A stretch of DNA of 31,859 nt from a virus. The stretch is taken from positions 1-31,859 of IMG/VR virus record IMGVR_UViG_3300034062_005249; one strand, 5' to 3'. Position 1 is the stretch's first letter; each line of letters starts with the position of its first letter. The notes under the pieces are model-generated. The model worked only from the letters and a program-made list of their open reading frames with translations. It made no database searches and had not been told where the DNA came from. This document shows, in pieces, positions 11,568 through 19,985 of this stretch. The translations under genes and the position numbers were made by a program.

Positions 11568-12257
11568 ATGTCCAAAGAAATAACATTTACCAATGTGCTT
11601 GGGTTAGATTTTTTTCCACCCAAGCCAGCAGTAAAAGAAGTGCCAGATTGGTATAAAAATACACCAGAGTATATTGGTGACAAAGTAAAAAAAGTTCCTG
11701 TTGATGGAAGTTCACCGCATACAATTAAAAAATGTATACCTGTATTTGATGCTATAACTGCTGGTTATATTCTTTATACTCAAGTAGATGTTCAAGTGAC
11801 ACAACAAAATGATTTGCCTTATTACAATTGGGCATCTCAAGATGCTATTAATTTTCATCCAATAGTCCAGGCCTCACTACATCCAGCAAAAAATGAAGCA
11901 CCATATCCTAAATGGATGAATCCATATGCTATTAGCACACCACCTGGATACTCAATTTTATTTATACAACCAATGCATAGGCAATCAATGTTTACCATTT
12001 TTGATGGTATAGTAGATACTGATACTTTCAAAGCCACAGTTAATTTTCCATTTGTACTTAATGATGTCAAATGGGAAGGTCTGATCCCAGCAGGAACTCC
12101 AATGGCTCAGGTAATACCATTTAAAAGAGAATCTTGGAAACACAAAATAGGATCTGATAAAGAACGTATAGAGCAAGAAAAAATAGTAAAAAAGTTAAAA
12201 ACTTTATTCTTTAACTCTTATAAAAGACAATTTTGGACATCAAAAAACTATAGATAG
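11568..12257 (+). CDS. PPGYS-family phage protein, copy 3 (229 aa)
   Basis: Same signature as the 9359 protein: VPDWYKNTPEY (25-35), KKCIPVFDAITAGY (54-67), TPPGYSILF (124-132), GIVDTD (147-152), GTPMAQVIPFKRESW (176-190). The VDTD acidic pair is intact here. No ribosome site; probably leaderless. Two zinc-ribbon micro-proteins follow directly. Confidence 0.75.
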   Translation: MSKEITFTNVLGLDFFPPKPAVKEVPDWYKNTPEYIGDKVKKVPVDGSSPHTIKKCIPVFDAITAGYILYTQVDVQVTQQNDLPYYNWASQDAINFHPIVQASLHPAKNEAPYPKWMNPYAISTPPGYSILFIQPMHRQSMFTIFDGIVDTDTFKATVNFPFVLNDVKWEGLIPAGTPMAQVIPFKRESWKHKIGSDKERIEQEKIVKKLKTLFFNSYKRQFWTSKNYR

Positions 12258-12265
12258 GAAAAATA

Positions 12266-12424
12266 ATGAAATGTAGAAACAGCACTGAAGACTGCAAGTT
12301 AGATATAACACCGTTTGACAATGGGGATGTTTTAGAGTTTTGTACGGTTTGTGACTTTAAGTATTTGCATGAATCTAAAAACATAAAAAATAATCATTTA
12401 AATCCATACAAAAAAGAAAACTAA
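12266..12424 (+). CDS. zinc-ribbon micro-protein (52 aa)
   Basis: Four cysteines (C3, C10, C26, C29; the last pair as CTVC) outline a zinc ribbon. ATAGGAAAAATA precedes the ATG, nine bases after the 11568 stop. Basic, Asn/Lys-rich tail. Role unknown. Confidence 0.6.
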   Translation: MKCRNSTEDCKLDITPFDNGDVLEFCTVCDFKYLHESKNIKNNHLNPYKKEN

Positions 12425-12436
12425 AATTTATTTTTT

Positions 12437-12538
12437 ATGTTTTGTGAATATTGTGGTAGTAAATTGATTGATGGAGACTGCTCTAACTGCTATAGTAATT
12501 CTGCTGCTTTAAAAGAATTTGAGGGAGAAGATGACTAA
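12437..12538 (+). CDS. minimal zinc-ribbon peptide (33 aa)
   Basis: MFCEYCGSKLIDGDCSNCYS: CEYC and CSNC are spaced like a complete zinc ribbon, with an acidic tail. No ribosome site is visible, but the reading frame, close spacing (12 bases after the previous stop) and 8-base overlap with the next start support it. Confidence 0.55.
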   Translation: MFCEYCGSKLIDGDCSNCYSNSAALKEFEGEDD

Positions 12539-12752
12539 CTGGACTGAAGAACTTAACGACAAACAGAAGGAAGACGTCTGGAACTTTGTTGTTTTTACTG
12601 TTAAAGAAATAAGAGAGCAAATAGCCAGAGATATTGAAGCAACTATTCCACTTTGGAAATCAAAAGGTTTTTTAAAATCTCGTAGAACACAAAAAGCCTT
12701 TGAAGCATCTGCTGCAATTGCTAGAGGACAGAACGAACAAATAGATGGCTAA
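12531..12752 (+). CDS. small helical phage protein (73 aa)
   Basis: MTNWTEELNDKQKEDVWNF..., then IREQIARDIE and a basic SRRTQKAF segment with AAIARG near the end; paralogous to the 11394 protein. ATG 12531 has GAGGGAGAAG just upstream; an in-frame TTG at 12519 is rejected. Function unknown. Overlaps the first glycosyltransferase gene by eight bases. Confidence 0.65.
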   Translation: MTNWTEELNDKQKEDVWNFVVFTVKEIREQIARDIEATIPLWKSKGFLKSRRTQKAFEASAAIARGQNEQIDG

Positions 12753-13704
12753 CATAGTCTTTCTTGGTAACTTTGAAGTATCTTATAGTAGTGAGAATCA
12801 TCATGCTAAGTCTTTAGAATCTCTTGGGCATACCGTGCAAAAATTGCAGGAAAAAAAAGCAACAAGCGAAGAAGTATTAAATGCATCATTAAACTCTGAT
12901 CTATTCATATGGGTACATACACACAGATGGCAAACCCCAGGATCCAGATCTATGACAGATGTATTAAAAGAATTAAAGTCTGCTGACATACCAACCATGA
13001 CCTATCATTTAGATTTGTGGTTTGGAATTGAACGTGAAAAAGATTTAAAGAATGATGACTTCTACACAAACATTGGTCACTTTTTTGCTACAGATAAATT
13101 AATGTGTGACTGGTTTAATGAAAACACACAGGTTAAAGGACACTTCTTACCTGCTGGAGTATATGATAAAGAATGTTATATCCATGAAGAGTATGATCCA
13201 CATAACTTTGAAAACGATATTATCTTTGTTGGTAGCAAGGGTTATCATCATGAACATAAGTACCGTCCAGAATTAATAGACTTTTTAAGAAAGACCTATG
13301 GCAAAAGATTCTTACACGTTGGTGGAGATGGGGACACTGGAACTGTACGTGGAGATGCGTTAAACCGTATCTATGCTAAAAGCAAGGTAGCGATAGGTGA
13401 TAGTTTAAACATTAACTTTAACTATCCTTACTACACTAGTGATAGGTTGTTTGAGAGTACTGGTCGTGGTGGTTTTACTATTTACCCTCGCATTAAAGGG
13501 CTTGAAGAATACTTCAAAGATGAAAATGAAATTGTATTTTATGAACACGGTAACCTTGAAGATCTAAAAAATAAGATAGATAAGTATTTGTTAGACGGGG
13601 TATCAAGAGAAGCAATCAGACTTAATGGACACGAAAGAACAAAGAAAGAGCACACCTATGTTCATAGATGGTCCACAATACTAGAAACCCTAAATATAAA
13701 ATGA
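12745..13704 (+). CDS. CgeB-like GT-B glycosyltransferase (319 aa)
   Basis: Glycosyltransferase of the Glyco_trans_1_2 / CgeB type, expected to move a sugar from a nucleotide donor. Seen: N-terminal Rossmann-like MANIVFLGNFE, FVGSKGYHHEH (161-171), and the C-terminal donor-site region DRLFESTGRGGF (233-244) with GLEEYF and E-x-V-F-Y (252-266). Full length for the family. First gene of the sugar cluster, translationally coupled on both sides (ATGA with the epimerase). Acceptor unknown. Confidence 0.85.
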   Translation: MANIVFLGNFEVSYSSENHHAKSLESLGHTVQKLQEKKATSEEVLNASLNSDLFIWVHTHRWQTPGSRSMTDVLKELKSADIPTMTYHLDLWFGIEREKDLKNDDFYTNIGHFFATDKLMCDWFNENTQVKGHFLPAGVYDKECYIHEEYDPHNFENDIIFVGSKGYHHEHKYRPELIDFLRKTYGKRFLHVGGDGDTGTVRGDALNRIYAKSKVAIGDSLNINFNYPYYTSDRLFESTGRGGFTIYPRIKGLEEYFKDENEIVFYEHGNLEDLKNKIDKYLLDGVSREAIRLNGHERTKKEHTYVHRWSTILETLNIK

Positions 13705-14585
13705 AATATTTAGTTACTGGTGGTGCTGGTTTCATTGGATCAAACCTTGTTGATAAGTTAATTAGTCTTGGTCACGATGTTATTTGTATTGATGATGAGT
13801 CTGCAGAGTGCCATGAACAATTCTATTGGAATGACAAAGCACAAAACTATAAATATGACATTTGTGATTATGATCTGATTGCACCATTATTCAAAGATGT
13901 TGACTGCGTGTTTCACGTTGCATCTGATGCAAGAATACAGCCAGCAATACTAAACCCTAAAAAATCTATTCAATCAAACGCAGTAGGAACAGCCAATGTT
14001 CTTGAACTTTGTAGAGTTAATAATGTAGATAGATTAATCTATTCAAGCACATCCTCTTCCTATGGCAAAAAGGCTTTGCTTCCAAACCAAGAAACACAAC
14101 CCCCTGATCCACTAACCCCATACTCTGCTGCTAAAGTTTTTGGTGAAAACCTTGCAAGAGTTTATTATAATCTTTATGGATTAAAGACTATATCCCTTAG
14201 ATATTTTAATGTTTATGGAGATAGACAACCATTAAAAGGTCAATATGCACCAGTAATAGGACTATTCTTAAAACAATATCATGAGTCAAAGCCATTGACA
14301 GTAGTTGGCGATGGGTCTCAACGTAGAGATTTTACTCACATATCAGATGTAATAGAAGCAAACATTCTTGCATCTGAGGTTGAAAATGGGTTTGGTGAAG
14401 TATATAACATTGGTTATGGAAGCAACTATTCTATACTTGATATTGCCAATATGATTTCAAATGATATTAAATTTATCTCGCCAAGAATTGGTGAAGTGCA
14501 AGAAACTCTTGCGTCTAATGCCAAGTTTAAAGATTTAACTGGATGGATGCCAAAAGTATCATTAATAGAATGGTTACAGAAATGA
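13701..14585 (+). CDS. NAD-dependent sugar-nucleotide epimerase/dehydratase (294 aa)
   Basis: Extended short-chain dehydrogenase of the GalE-like group acting on nucleotide sugars. Seen: NAD-binding GGAGFIG (7-13), D-I-C-D near 53-56, SSTSSSYG (115-122), catalytic Y141-x3-K145 (TPYSAAK), RYFNVYG (167-173), and the substrate-side RRDFTHISDV. ATG 13701 overlaps the upstream stop (ATGA) and starts right at the Rossmann strand; an in-frame ATG at 13668 would add 11 residues and is rejected. It likely supplies the donor sugar for the neighbouring transferases. C4 epimerase or 4,6-type activity cannot be separated by eye. Confidence 0.9.
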   Translation: MKYLVTGGAGFIGSNLVDKLISLGHDVICIDDESAECHEQFYWNDKAQNYKYDICDYDLIAPLFKDVDCVFHVASDARIQPAILNPKKSIQSNAVGTANVLELCRVNNVDRLIYSSTSSSYGKKALLPNQETQPPDPLTPYSAAKVFGENLARVYYNLYGLKTISLRYFNVYGDRQPLKGQYAPVIGLFLKQYHESKPLTVVGDGSQRRDFTHISDVIEANILASEVENGFGEVYNIGYGSNYSILDIANMISNDIKFISPRIGEVQETLASNAKFKDLTGWMPKVSLIEWLQK

Positions 14586-15448
14586 AATATGTAGCACTAG
14601 TGCCCTATACAGTTCAGTCAATAATGGATGAGTTTATGGCAACATGTAAACTTGAAAATGTTCTAAAGGTTGATAACACTATAAATAATATTGGAGCAAT
14701 GGCAAGTCACAATCTTGGCGTTGACAAAATGTATGAAACTGAATCTGAATGGCTTATTATCATTAGTCCAGCAATTCGTTTTGGCAATCCTGGTGGTTTA
14801 GATTTTATAGAAAAACTTAAAAGTACTAAATATAAAATTGTAGAAAGTCTGGGGGTGTTTGGATGGCACCTAATTGCTTTTCATAAAGATGTAATAGATA
14901 AAGTTGGAAAATGGGATACTAACTTTACTCCATATGGATATGACGATCTTGATTTTAGCATTAGAATTCAAAAAGCATTTCCATATGCATTTTCAGATGA
15001 TGAAAAATTTGTTGTTAATGCTGAGAAAGTTTTTCTTTGGACAAAAGAATTGGTTGATGTAAAAGATACAATAATGTCTCACAGCCTGAAGTTAAACAAA
15101 ATTAATACAGATAATTCACATCATAGAGAATACTATGAAAGAAAATGGGGCAAAGTTCCTGGAACAGGAGAACATCTCCTTAACACATATGAACACCCAT
15201 TTAATAATCCAGAAAATGATATAACATATTTTTCTAATGACTATTACAATGAGTGGATAGAAAAAGAATCAATAAAAGATGATTTAAATTTTAAAGAAAC
15301 ATCAATTATTTGCACAACATGTGGTAATACTTTTAAATATAAATCAACATACGCTGAGGGTAGTGTTGATAATAAAATAGAAATAAATACATGTGGGGTA
15401 TGTAATCCAGAAATTATAAAGCATAATAAAATAAAGGGGATAAAATGA
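14582..15448 (+). CDS. GT-A-like glycosyltransferase fused to an L31-like zinc ribbon (288 aa)
   Basis: Residues 1-150 resemble a short family 2 glycosyltransferase: GAMASHNLGV (38-47), the GNPGG loop (68-72), and GWHLIAFHKDVIDKVGKWD (94-112) with PYGYDDLDFSIR (117-128), the typical acceptor-side end of the fold. The usual DxD is not obvious. Residues 243-283 form a zinc ribbon (C244-T-T-C247-GNTF ... C271-x2-C274-NP) that looks like ribosomal protein L31. Starts and ends with ATGA overlaps. The ribbon could dock to a partner. Confidence 0.75.
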   Translation: MKYVALVPYTVQSIMDEFMATCKLENVLKVDNTINNIGAMASHNLGVDKMYETESEWLIIISPAIRFGNPGGLDFIEKLKSTKYKIVESLGVFGWHLIAFHKDVIDKVGKWDTNFTPYGYDDLDFSIRIQKAFPYAFSDDEKFVVNAEKVFLWTKELVDVKDTIMSHSLKLNKINTDNSHHREYYERKWGKVPGTGEHLLNTYEHPFNNPENDITYFSNDYYNEWIEKESIKDDLNFKETSIICTTCGNTFKYKSTYAEGSVDNKIEINTCGVCNPEIIKHNKIKGIK

Positions 15449-16152
15449 CAGAGATGGTTAAAGCCATTATTAACGGTGAATTTGAAATAACACTACCAAA
15501 GCATCGTGCAGATAGACCTGATTGGTATAAACCACACGGTTGGGAAAAACCAAGGCTAAAGCATATGTCAGAAAATATTTCATCTGGAGATGTTGTATAT
15601 TATGTTGGTGCAGAAGAAGGAGAGATGCCTGCCCTATGTCAGATGTGGGGATCAGAAGTTGTTTTATTTGAACCTAATCCAAAGGTTTGGTCACACTTTC
15701 CTTTGCTTTGGAGTGCTAATAATTTAGAAATGCCTCTTGCTTGCATTCCTGGATTTGCTTCAGACAAAAACAATAACCTTACACGTATTTATTATAATGA
15801 GTTTCCACCAGAATCAAATTTAGAAATTGAAGCAGCACATGGATTTAAAGAACTATACCTTGAAGGAGATACCTATGGTCAAATTACCATAGATTCCTGT
15901 GTATATGATCATGGGATTAAGCCTCCTACGGCAATTTCTTTAGACGTAGAAGGCAGCGAAGGACGTGTTTTAAGGGGCGCAGAAGGCGTTTTAAAGGAGT
16001 TTAAGCCTAAGATCTGGTTATCTGGTCATCCAGAATTTATGATGCAACAATGGAATGAATACTTATATGATTTAAGATTTTGGTTGTGGGGGCTTGGATA
16101 TAAAGAAACATTGCTTGACTATCAACATGAAGTACACTTATATTATGAGTGA
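15445..16152 (+). CDS. FkbM-family SAM-dependent methyltransferase (235 aa)
   Basis: FkbM enzymes O-methylate sugars or related groups. Seen: the SAM-binding strand VVYYVGAEEGEMPAL (50-64), LFEPNPKVW (74-82), and the diagnostic SLDVEGSEGRVLRGA (165-179). Length fits the family. Tail-to-head overlaps with both neighbours indicate one operon. Most likely methylates a sugar placed by the cluster; substrate unknown. Confidence 0.88.
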   Translation: MTEMVKAIINGEFEITLPKHRADRPDWYKPHGWEKPRLKHMSENISSGDVVYYVGAEEGEMPALCQMWGSEVVLFEPNPKVWSHFPLLWSANNLEMPLACIPGFASDKNNNLTRIYYNEFPPESNLEIEAAHGFKELYLEGDTYGQITIDSCVYDHGIKPPTAISLDVEGSEGRVLRGAEGVLKEFKPKIWLSGHPEFMMQQWNEYLYDLRFWLWGLGYKETLLDYQHEVHLYYE

Positions 16153-16999
16153 TATTAACGCATACCTTTATTCAGTTAAACAAGAAGACTGTGCTGCTGA
16201 TAAATGGGATTACGGCTTATTAAAACAATTTTTTAATAAAAAAAATATCAAGCCAGAAAGAGTAACAACTTTGCCTAACACAGACAGAGCCTTTGTGGTA
16301 GTTCCTGGACCACAAAACGTAGACTTTGAAGATCAAATATCTGAAGAGTTAAGAAAAATAGGCAGGGTAGTTTTATTTATTACTGGAGATGAAAGTGCTA
16401 CATTTAAAATTGATAAAATAAAACATGATAATATTGAGATTTGGATTCAATACCCTCACAGAAAACACTCACAATACAATAAGTTAGCATTAGGTGTTCC
16501 ACAACATTTATCAAATAATTTACCACATTATCAAGATAAATCTTATGATGTATTTTTTTCGGGACAGATAACTCATCAAAGAAGACAAGAACTTGCAACT
16601 GTTATGCCTGACATACCAAACTCTTTTTATAATCCAACTAATGGGTTTGCAGAAGGACTAAAGCCAAAACAATACTACGACAAAATGTTTTTATCAAAGA
16701 TTGTTCCTTGCCCTAGCGGGGCAATGGTTATTGATTCATTTAGATTCTATGAAGCAATTGAAATGCTTTGTTTACCCATAGGAGATAAATTAGATTCAAA
16801 AATGCAACGTACAGATTTTTTTAATTTTTTATTTCAGGATGAGCATTCAATAAAAACTGTTGAAAATTGGCAAAACTTATCTGATTTATTACCTGAATTA
16901 TTAAATAACTATACATCTGAAATGCATCAAGTAGTTTGCTGGTGGATTAAATATAAAAGAGATTTGTTTAATGAGTTAATGAGGCAAGTAAATGCATAA
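16145..16999 (+). CDS. exostosin-like glycosyltransferase (284 aa)
   Basis: Segments DVFFSGQITHQRRQEL, then CPSGAMVIDSFRFYEAIEML and CLPIG match the style of the exostosin/GT47-like GT-B C-terminal half (DSFR-x-YEA-x-x-x-x-x-P-[IV]). ATG 16145, overlapping the FkbM stop by eight bases, is chosen; upstream in-frame ATGs lie deep in the FkbM gene. Donor and acceptor unknown. Confidence 0.7.
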   Translation: MSDINAYLYSVKQEDCAADKWDYGLLKQFFNKKNIKPERVTTLPNTDRAFVVVPGPQNVDFEDQISEELRKIGRVVLFITGDESATFKIDKIKHDNIEIWIQYPHRKHSQYNKLALGVPQHLSNNLPHYQDKSYDVFFSGQITHQRRQELATVMPDIPNSFYNPTNGFAEGLKPKQYYDKMFLSKIVPCPSGAMVIDSFRFYEAIEMLCLPIGDKLDSKMQRTDFFNFLFQDEHSIKTVENWQNLSDLLPELLNNYTSEMHQVVCWWIKYKRDLFNELMRQVNA

Positions 17000-17753
17000 A
17001 AGAGATATAACAATTGTTATGGCTACATCTGTAATTCCAGATCATCCAAGTACAACAATGATAGAACAAACTATTAGTGATATTCGTGTTCATTTTCCAG
17101 ACAACGAAATTATTATGCAAATAGATGGTCTTAGGGAAGAACAACAAAATCGTAAAAAAGATTACGATGAGTATAAAAATCGCATTTTGTGGAAATGTTT
17201 ACATGAGGATAAAAATATTTTGCCTTTTATATTTAAAGATCATAGCCATCAAACCAACATGATGCGTCAAACAATTACCGAAGTTAAAACACCTTTACTC
17301 CTTTACGTTGAAGGCGATGCTCCCCTAACTCCAGACATGCCGATAGACTGGGATAAGTGTCTGGATATGTTTGAATACAACAAGGCAAACACTATTCGTT
17401 TTCATTTTGAATCATTTATACCAAAAGATCACGAACACCTTATGTTTGGTTTAGAAGATGGGTTTATGAAAACCATACAATGGAGTCAGCGACCACATCT
17501 AAGTAGAAAAAAATATTATAAAGACATTGTGCTTCCAAGATGTAAAGATAAATTTTTTATAGAAGATACGTTTCATGGAGCAATTCAAGATGATATATCC
17601 CCCTATGAAGTATTTAATCAAGAAGGTTGGGATATGCATAAACTTTGGATATATCATCCTGAAGGTAGTATTAAACGTTCTTACCATTTAGATGGTCGTC
17701 AGGGTACCCGCAAATTTACGGTAGACGATGAAACTTGGGGGTATAAAGAATGA
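16992..17753 (+). CDS. GT-A-like glycosyltransferase (253 aa)
   Basis: Opens with the strand ITIVMATSVIPDHPS typical of GT-A enzymes, then DNEIIMQIDG (37-46) and LLYVEGDAPLTPDM, whose E-G-D may take the role of the DxD metal site. C-terminal region with HPEGSIKRSYHLDGRQGTR. Overlaps both neighbours by a few bases. Probably extends the same glycan as its neighbours. Confidence 0.65.
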   Translation: MHKRDITIVMATSVIPDHPSTTMIEQTISDIRVHFPDNEIIMQIDGLREEQQNRKKDYDEYKNRILWKCLHEDKNILPFIFKDHSHQTNMMRQTITEVKTPLLLYVEGDAPLTPDMPIDWDKCLDMFEYNKANTIRFHFESFIPKDHEHLMFGLEDGFMKTIQWSQRPHLSRKKYYKDIVLPRCKDKFFIEDTFHGAIQDDISPYEVFNQEGWDMHKLWIYHPEGSIKRSYHLDGRQGTRKFTVDDETWGYKE

Positions 17754-18787
17754 GACTAGGAATTATAGCAAGATCAGACAACACTGGCCTTGGTAATCAG
17801 ACTAGAGAGTTAGTTAGTATGCTTAGTCCTGATAAGATTCTTTTAATTGACTCTACCCCGTTTAATAATAATAAACAACATCCAGAATGGTATGACCAAT
17901 ACAGTTGTATTAAGACACATGGTTTTCCGTCCGTTCAACAGATTAAAATGTTTTTAGGAGATGTAGATGTTGTATTAAGTTGTGAAACTTTTTATGATCA
18001 AAATTTTATAAGGTTTGCAAATAGACGTGGAGTAAAAACGATTCTTCAGTATAACTATGAATTGTTTGGTCACTTAGCCAACCCAGAACTACCCTTACCA
18101 ACAGTCCTACTATCTCCTAGTTTATGGCAAATTGAAACAATTCAAAGTATGTTTGGAGATAGAACAAAGGTAATTCACCTTCCACCTCCAACTACTCCTG
18201 AGTTATTTGCAACTGCAAAAAATAATAACATCTCTAAATCACACAATAGACTATTACACATTGCTGGAAAGAAAGCAGCCAAAGATAGAAACGGTACTGA
18301 AACCGTAATAAATATGCTAAAGCACTCTAAAGCAGATTATGAATTAGTTATTAAAAGTCAAAGTGAAATAGTAACTAATGTAACAGATTCAAGACTAAAG
18401 ATTGAAATTGGTAACCCAGAAAACAGGGAAGACATGTATAACGGCTTTGATGCTATGGTATTACCAAGACGATATGCAGGACTATGCTTACCAATGAATG
18501 AGGCTTTGCTTTCTGGTCTTCCCGTTTTTATGACAAATGTTTCGCCCAATAATCAGATCTTGCCACAAGATTGGTTGGTTGAATCAGATCCGATAGGAAC
18601 AATTAGAACAAAGGTTAGAATTAATTTGTTTGAGGCAAACAATGTCTTGTTAGCGCAAACAATTGATAAGTATATGTCTATCAATGATAAAACTAACTAT
18701 AAACAACAGGCTTATGATTTAGGCTTTAATAACTTTGCACCAACAATATTGAAAGATAAATACCTAGAACTTATTGCTCAAATCTAG
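17750..18787 (+). CDS. GT4-type GT-B glycosyltransferase (345 aa)
   Basis: Typical group 1 transferase layout: MRLGIIARSDNTGLGNQTRE (acceptor-side Gly-rich loop), a central SPSLWQIETIQSMFG, and the donor domain opening LLHIAGKKAAKDRNGTE with Y-N-G-F-D-A-M-V-L-P-R-R-Y-A-G-LCLPMNEAL holding the E-x7-E-like site. Last gene of the plus-strand cluster. Its final 17 bases overlap the convergent Stealth-like gene. Confidence 0.85.
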   Translation: MRLGIIARSDNTGLGNQTRELVSMLSPDKILLIDSTPFNNNKQHPEWYDQYSCIKTHGFPSVQQIKMFLGDVDVVLSCETFYDQNFIRFANRRGVKTILQYNYELFGHLANPELPLPTVLLSPSLWQIETIQSMFGDRTKVIHLPPPTTPELFATAKNNNISKSHNRLLHIAGKKAAKDRNGTETVINMLKHSKADYELVIKSQSEIVTNVTDSRLKIEIGNPENREDMYNGFDAMVLPRRYAGLCLPMNEALLSGLPVFMTNVSPNNQILPQDWLVESDPIGTIRTKVRINLFEANNVLLAQTIDKYMSINDKTNYKQQAYDLGFNNFAPTILKDKYLELIAQI

Positions 18788-19463
18788 TTTTTTTATTAAA
18801 CTTAGTCTTAAGTATTTTATTAAATATATTATTAAATGAACTATCCGCACTGGATAAATAGGTGTGATCATCTATGTTTAAATTATAAGACTTAAGAACT
18901 AATGGTCCAGAATTGTAAACCTTAACGTCTTCCATTTGTGTGCCACCGACATCAAACTTATTTCCATATATAGATCTCCATAAAAATTGATCTAAAAGTT
19001 CTAGTACTATCTTTAATTTTTCTTTTTCCATAATCATAGGGACGTGGAGTTCATAGTCTAGGGGGTTTTCAAACCCAAGGGCTTTAAGTTTTTTATATGT
19101 ACCTGAAAGTTTTCTAGTGTACTGAGAGTTACCATTAAGTTTTTGATATAGATTTATTTTATCTAATAGGAAGCCACTATGAAAATTTTCTATCTTATTT
19201 ATTTTTTTAATAATATAAAAGTCATCATTCATTAAGACAAATGATTGTGATATTTCTTCTGAAAAACAAATTGTTTCTAAATTTTTTACAGCATTTTTAT
19301 ACTTTGATTCTTTTTGTTCTACCTTTATATAGTTTCCTATATACCAGTCAGGCTTACCGCCAACAACCCATATAGTTGCTTCTGGAAAACTTTCAACAAC
19401 AGATCTAATTGAATACTTTAGTTCTTCATTGCTTCCATCTTTACATATATAAACAAAGTCCAT
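18771..19463 (-). CDS. Stealth-like sugar-phosphate transferase (230 aa)
   Basis: Resembles the Stealth family (hexose-1-phosphate transferases of capsule-type polymers). Seen: DFVYICKDGSNEELKYSIRS (2-21), the region 1 signature, and FVLMNDDFYIIK (region 2, with the N-D-D). It lacks the longer region 3/4, so it is shorter than bacterial members, as in other phages (inference). It stands convergent to the plus-strand cluster, so it could be regulated separately but serve the same glycan. TATAAT lies 14 bases upstream of the ATG. Confidence 0.65.
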   Translation of the reverse strand: MDFVYICKDGSNEELKYSIRSVVESFPEATIWVVGGKPDWYIGNYIKVEQKESKYKNAVKNLETICFSEEISQSFVLMNDDFYIIKKINKIENFHSGFLLDKINLYQKLNGNSQYTRKLSGTYKKLKALGFENPLDYELHVPMIMEKEKLKIVLELLDQFLWRSIYGNKFDVGGTQMEDVKVYNSGPLVLKSYNLNIDDHTYLSSADSSFNNIFNKILKTKFNKKTRFEQ

Positions 19464-19487
19464 TTTTCCCCATTATAAAAATTAAGA

Positions 19488-19519
19488 AAGGCGAACTTAT
19501 TTTAAGTAAATTCGCCCTT
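19488..19519 (-). terminator. terminator after the holin operon
   Basis: Minus-strand hairpin AAGGGCGAA/TTCGCCTT with an inner ACTT/AAGT stem, followed on the minus strand by TTTCTTAATTTTT. It closes the long minus-strand operon before the Stealth-like gene. Confidence 0.7.
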
Positions 19520-19532
19520 CCCAATTAACTAA

Positions 19533-19817
19533 CTACTTCTTTTTAGCAGCAGCCTTTTTCTTTGCTGGAGCCTTCTTAGCGGGTACAATCTTGCTAAGTG
19601 CGTCTGAAACAACACCAGTATCTGGCAATACACCAAATGCCTTGTCATTAGGATTGAGCGCTCTCAATGCAACGGGTGCTAAAGCAGCAACTAGTGCAGC
19701 CCATAGATCCTTTGGATCTGTTACGCCAGCCATGTAAAGTGCAATTACTGAACCAAGAACAGATCGTCCATATGATGCCAGCATTGCCTTTGTCTTATCG
19801 TTTAATAGGTTATTCAT
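19533..19817 (-). CDS. phage holin-like membrane protein (94 aa)
   Basis: Two hydrophobic segments, SVLGSVIALYMAGV (about 22-35) and LWAALVAALAPVALRAL (about 41-57), then a linker and a highly basic tail of Lys/Ala/Pro repeats (KKAPAKKKAAAKKK). This is the layout of class II actinophage holins, which open the membrane for the endolysin; no endolysin is visible in the window. ATG 19817 follows AGGAGGAATA; an upstream extension is rejected as it runs through the XapX gene. Last gene before the terminator. Confidence 0.75.
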   Translation of the reverse strand: MNNLLNDKTKAMLASYGRSVLGSVIALYMAGVTDPKDLWAALVAALAPVALRALNPNDKAFGVLPDTGVVSDALSKIVPAKKAPAKKKAAAKKK

Positions 19818-19825
19818 TATTCCTC

Positions 19826-19984
19826 CTAGGATATAACTTTTGTTATTGTTGTAAAACCAATCCATAGACCAACAATTCCTGCGACTCCCGCAAAAACTGG
19901 TGGTGCTGGGACTGGTAATTTGAATGCAGCAAATACAACACCACATCCAAAACCTGTAATAATTGATAATATAATTTCTTTCAT
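19826..19984 (-). CDS. XapX-domain membrane protein (52 aa)
   Basis: MKEIILSIITGFGCGVVFAA, then FKLPVPAPPVFAGVAGIVG: two hydrophobic segments joined by the LPVPAPP signature of the XapX (DUF1427) family. Role unknown; found in bacteria near transport genes and in phages near lysis genes. Its stop lies just before the holin ribosome site, so the pair is probably co-expressed and could act together in lysis. Confidence 0.8.
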   Translation of the reverse strand: MKEIILSIITGFGCGVVFAAFKLPVPAPPVFAGVAGIVGLWIGFTTITKVIS

Positions 19985-19985
19985 A

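Noticed and set aside
16094-16144. Earlier start for the exostosin-like GT at 16094
   Set aside because: It overlaps the FkbM gene by about 60 bases and adds an unlikely N-terminus; the 8-base overlap at 16145 matches the operon style.
19829-19946. N-terminal extension of the holin to 19946
   Set aside because: The added 43 residues run in another frame through the XapX gene and are Cys/Trp-rich; the ATG at 19817 has a perfect AGGAGG.
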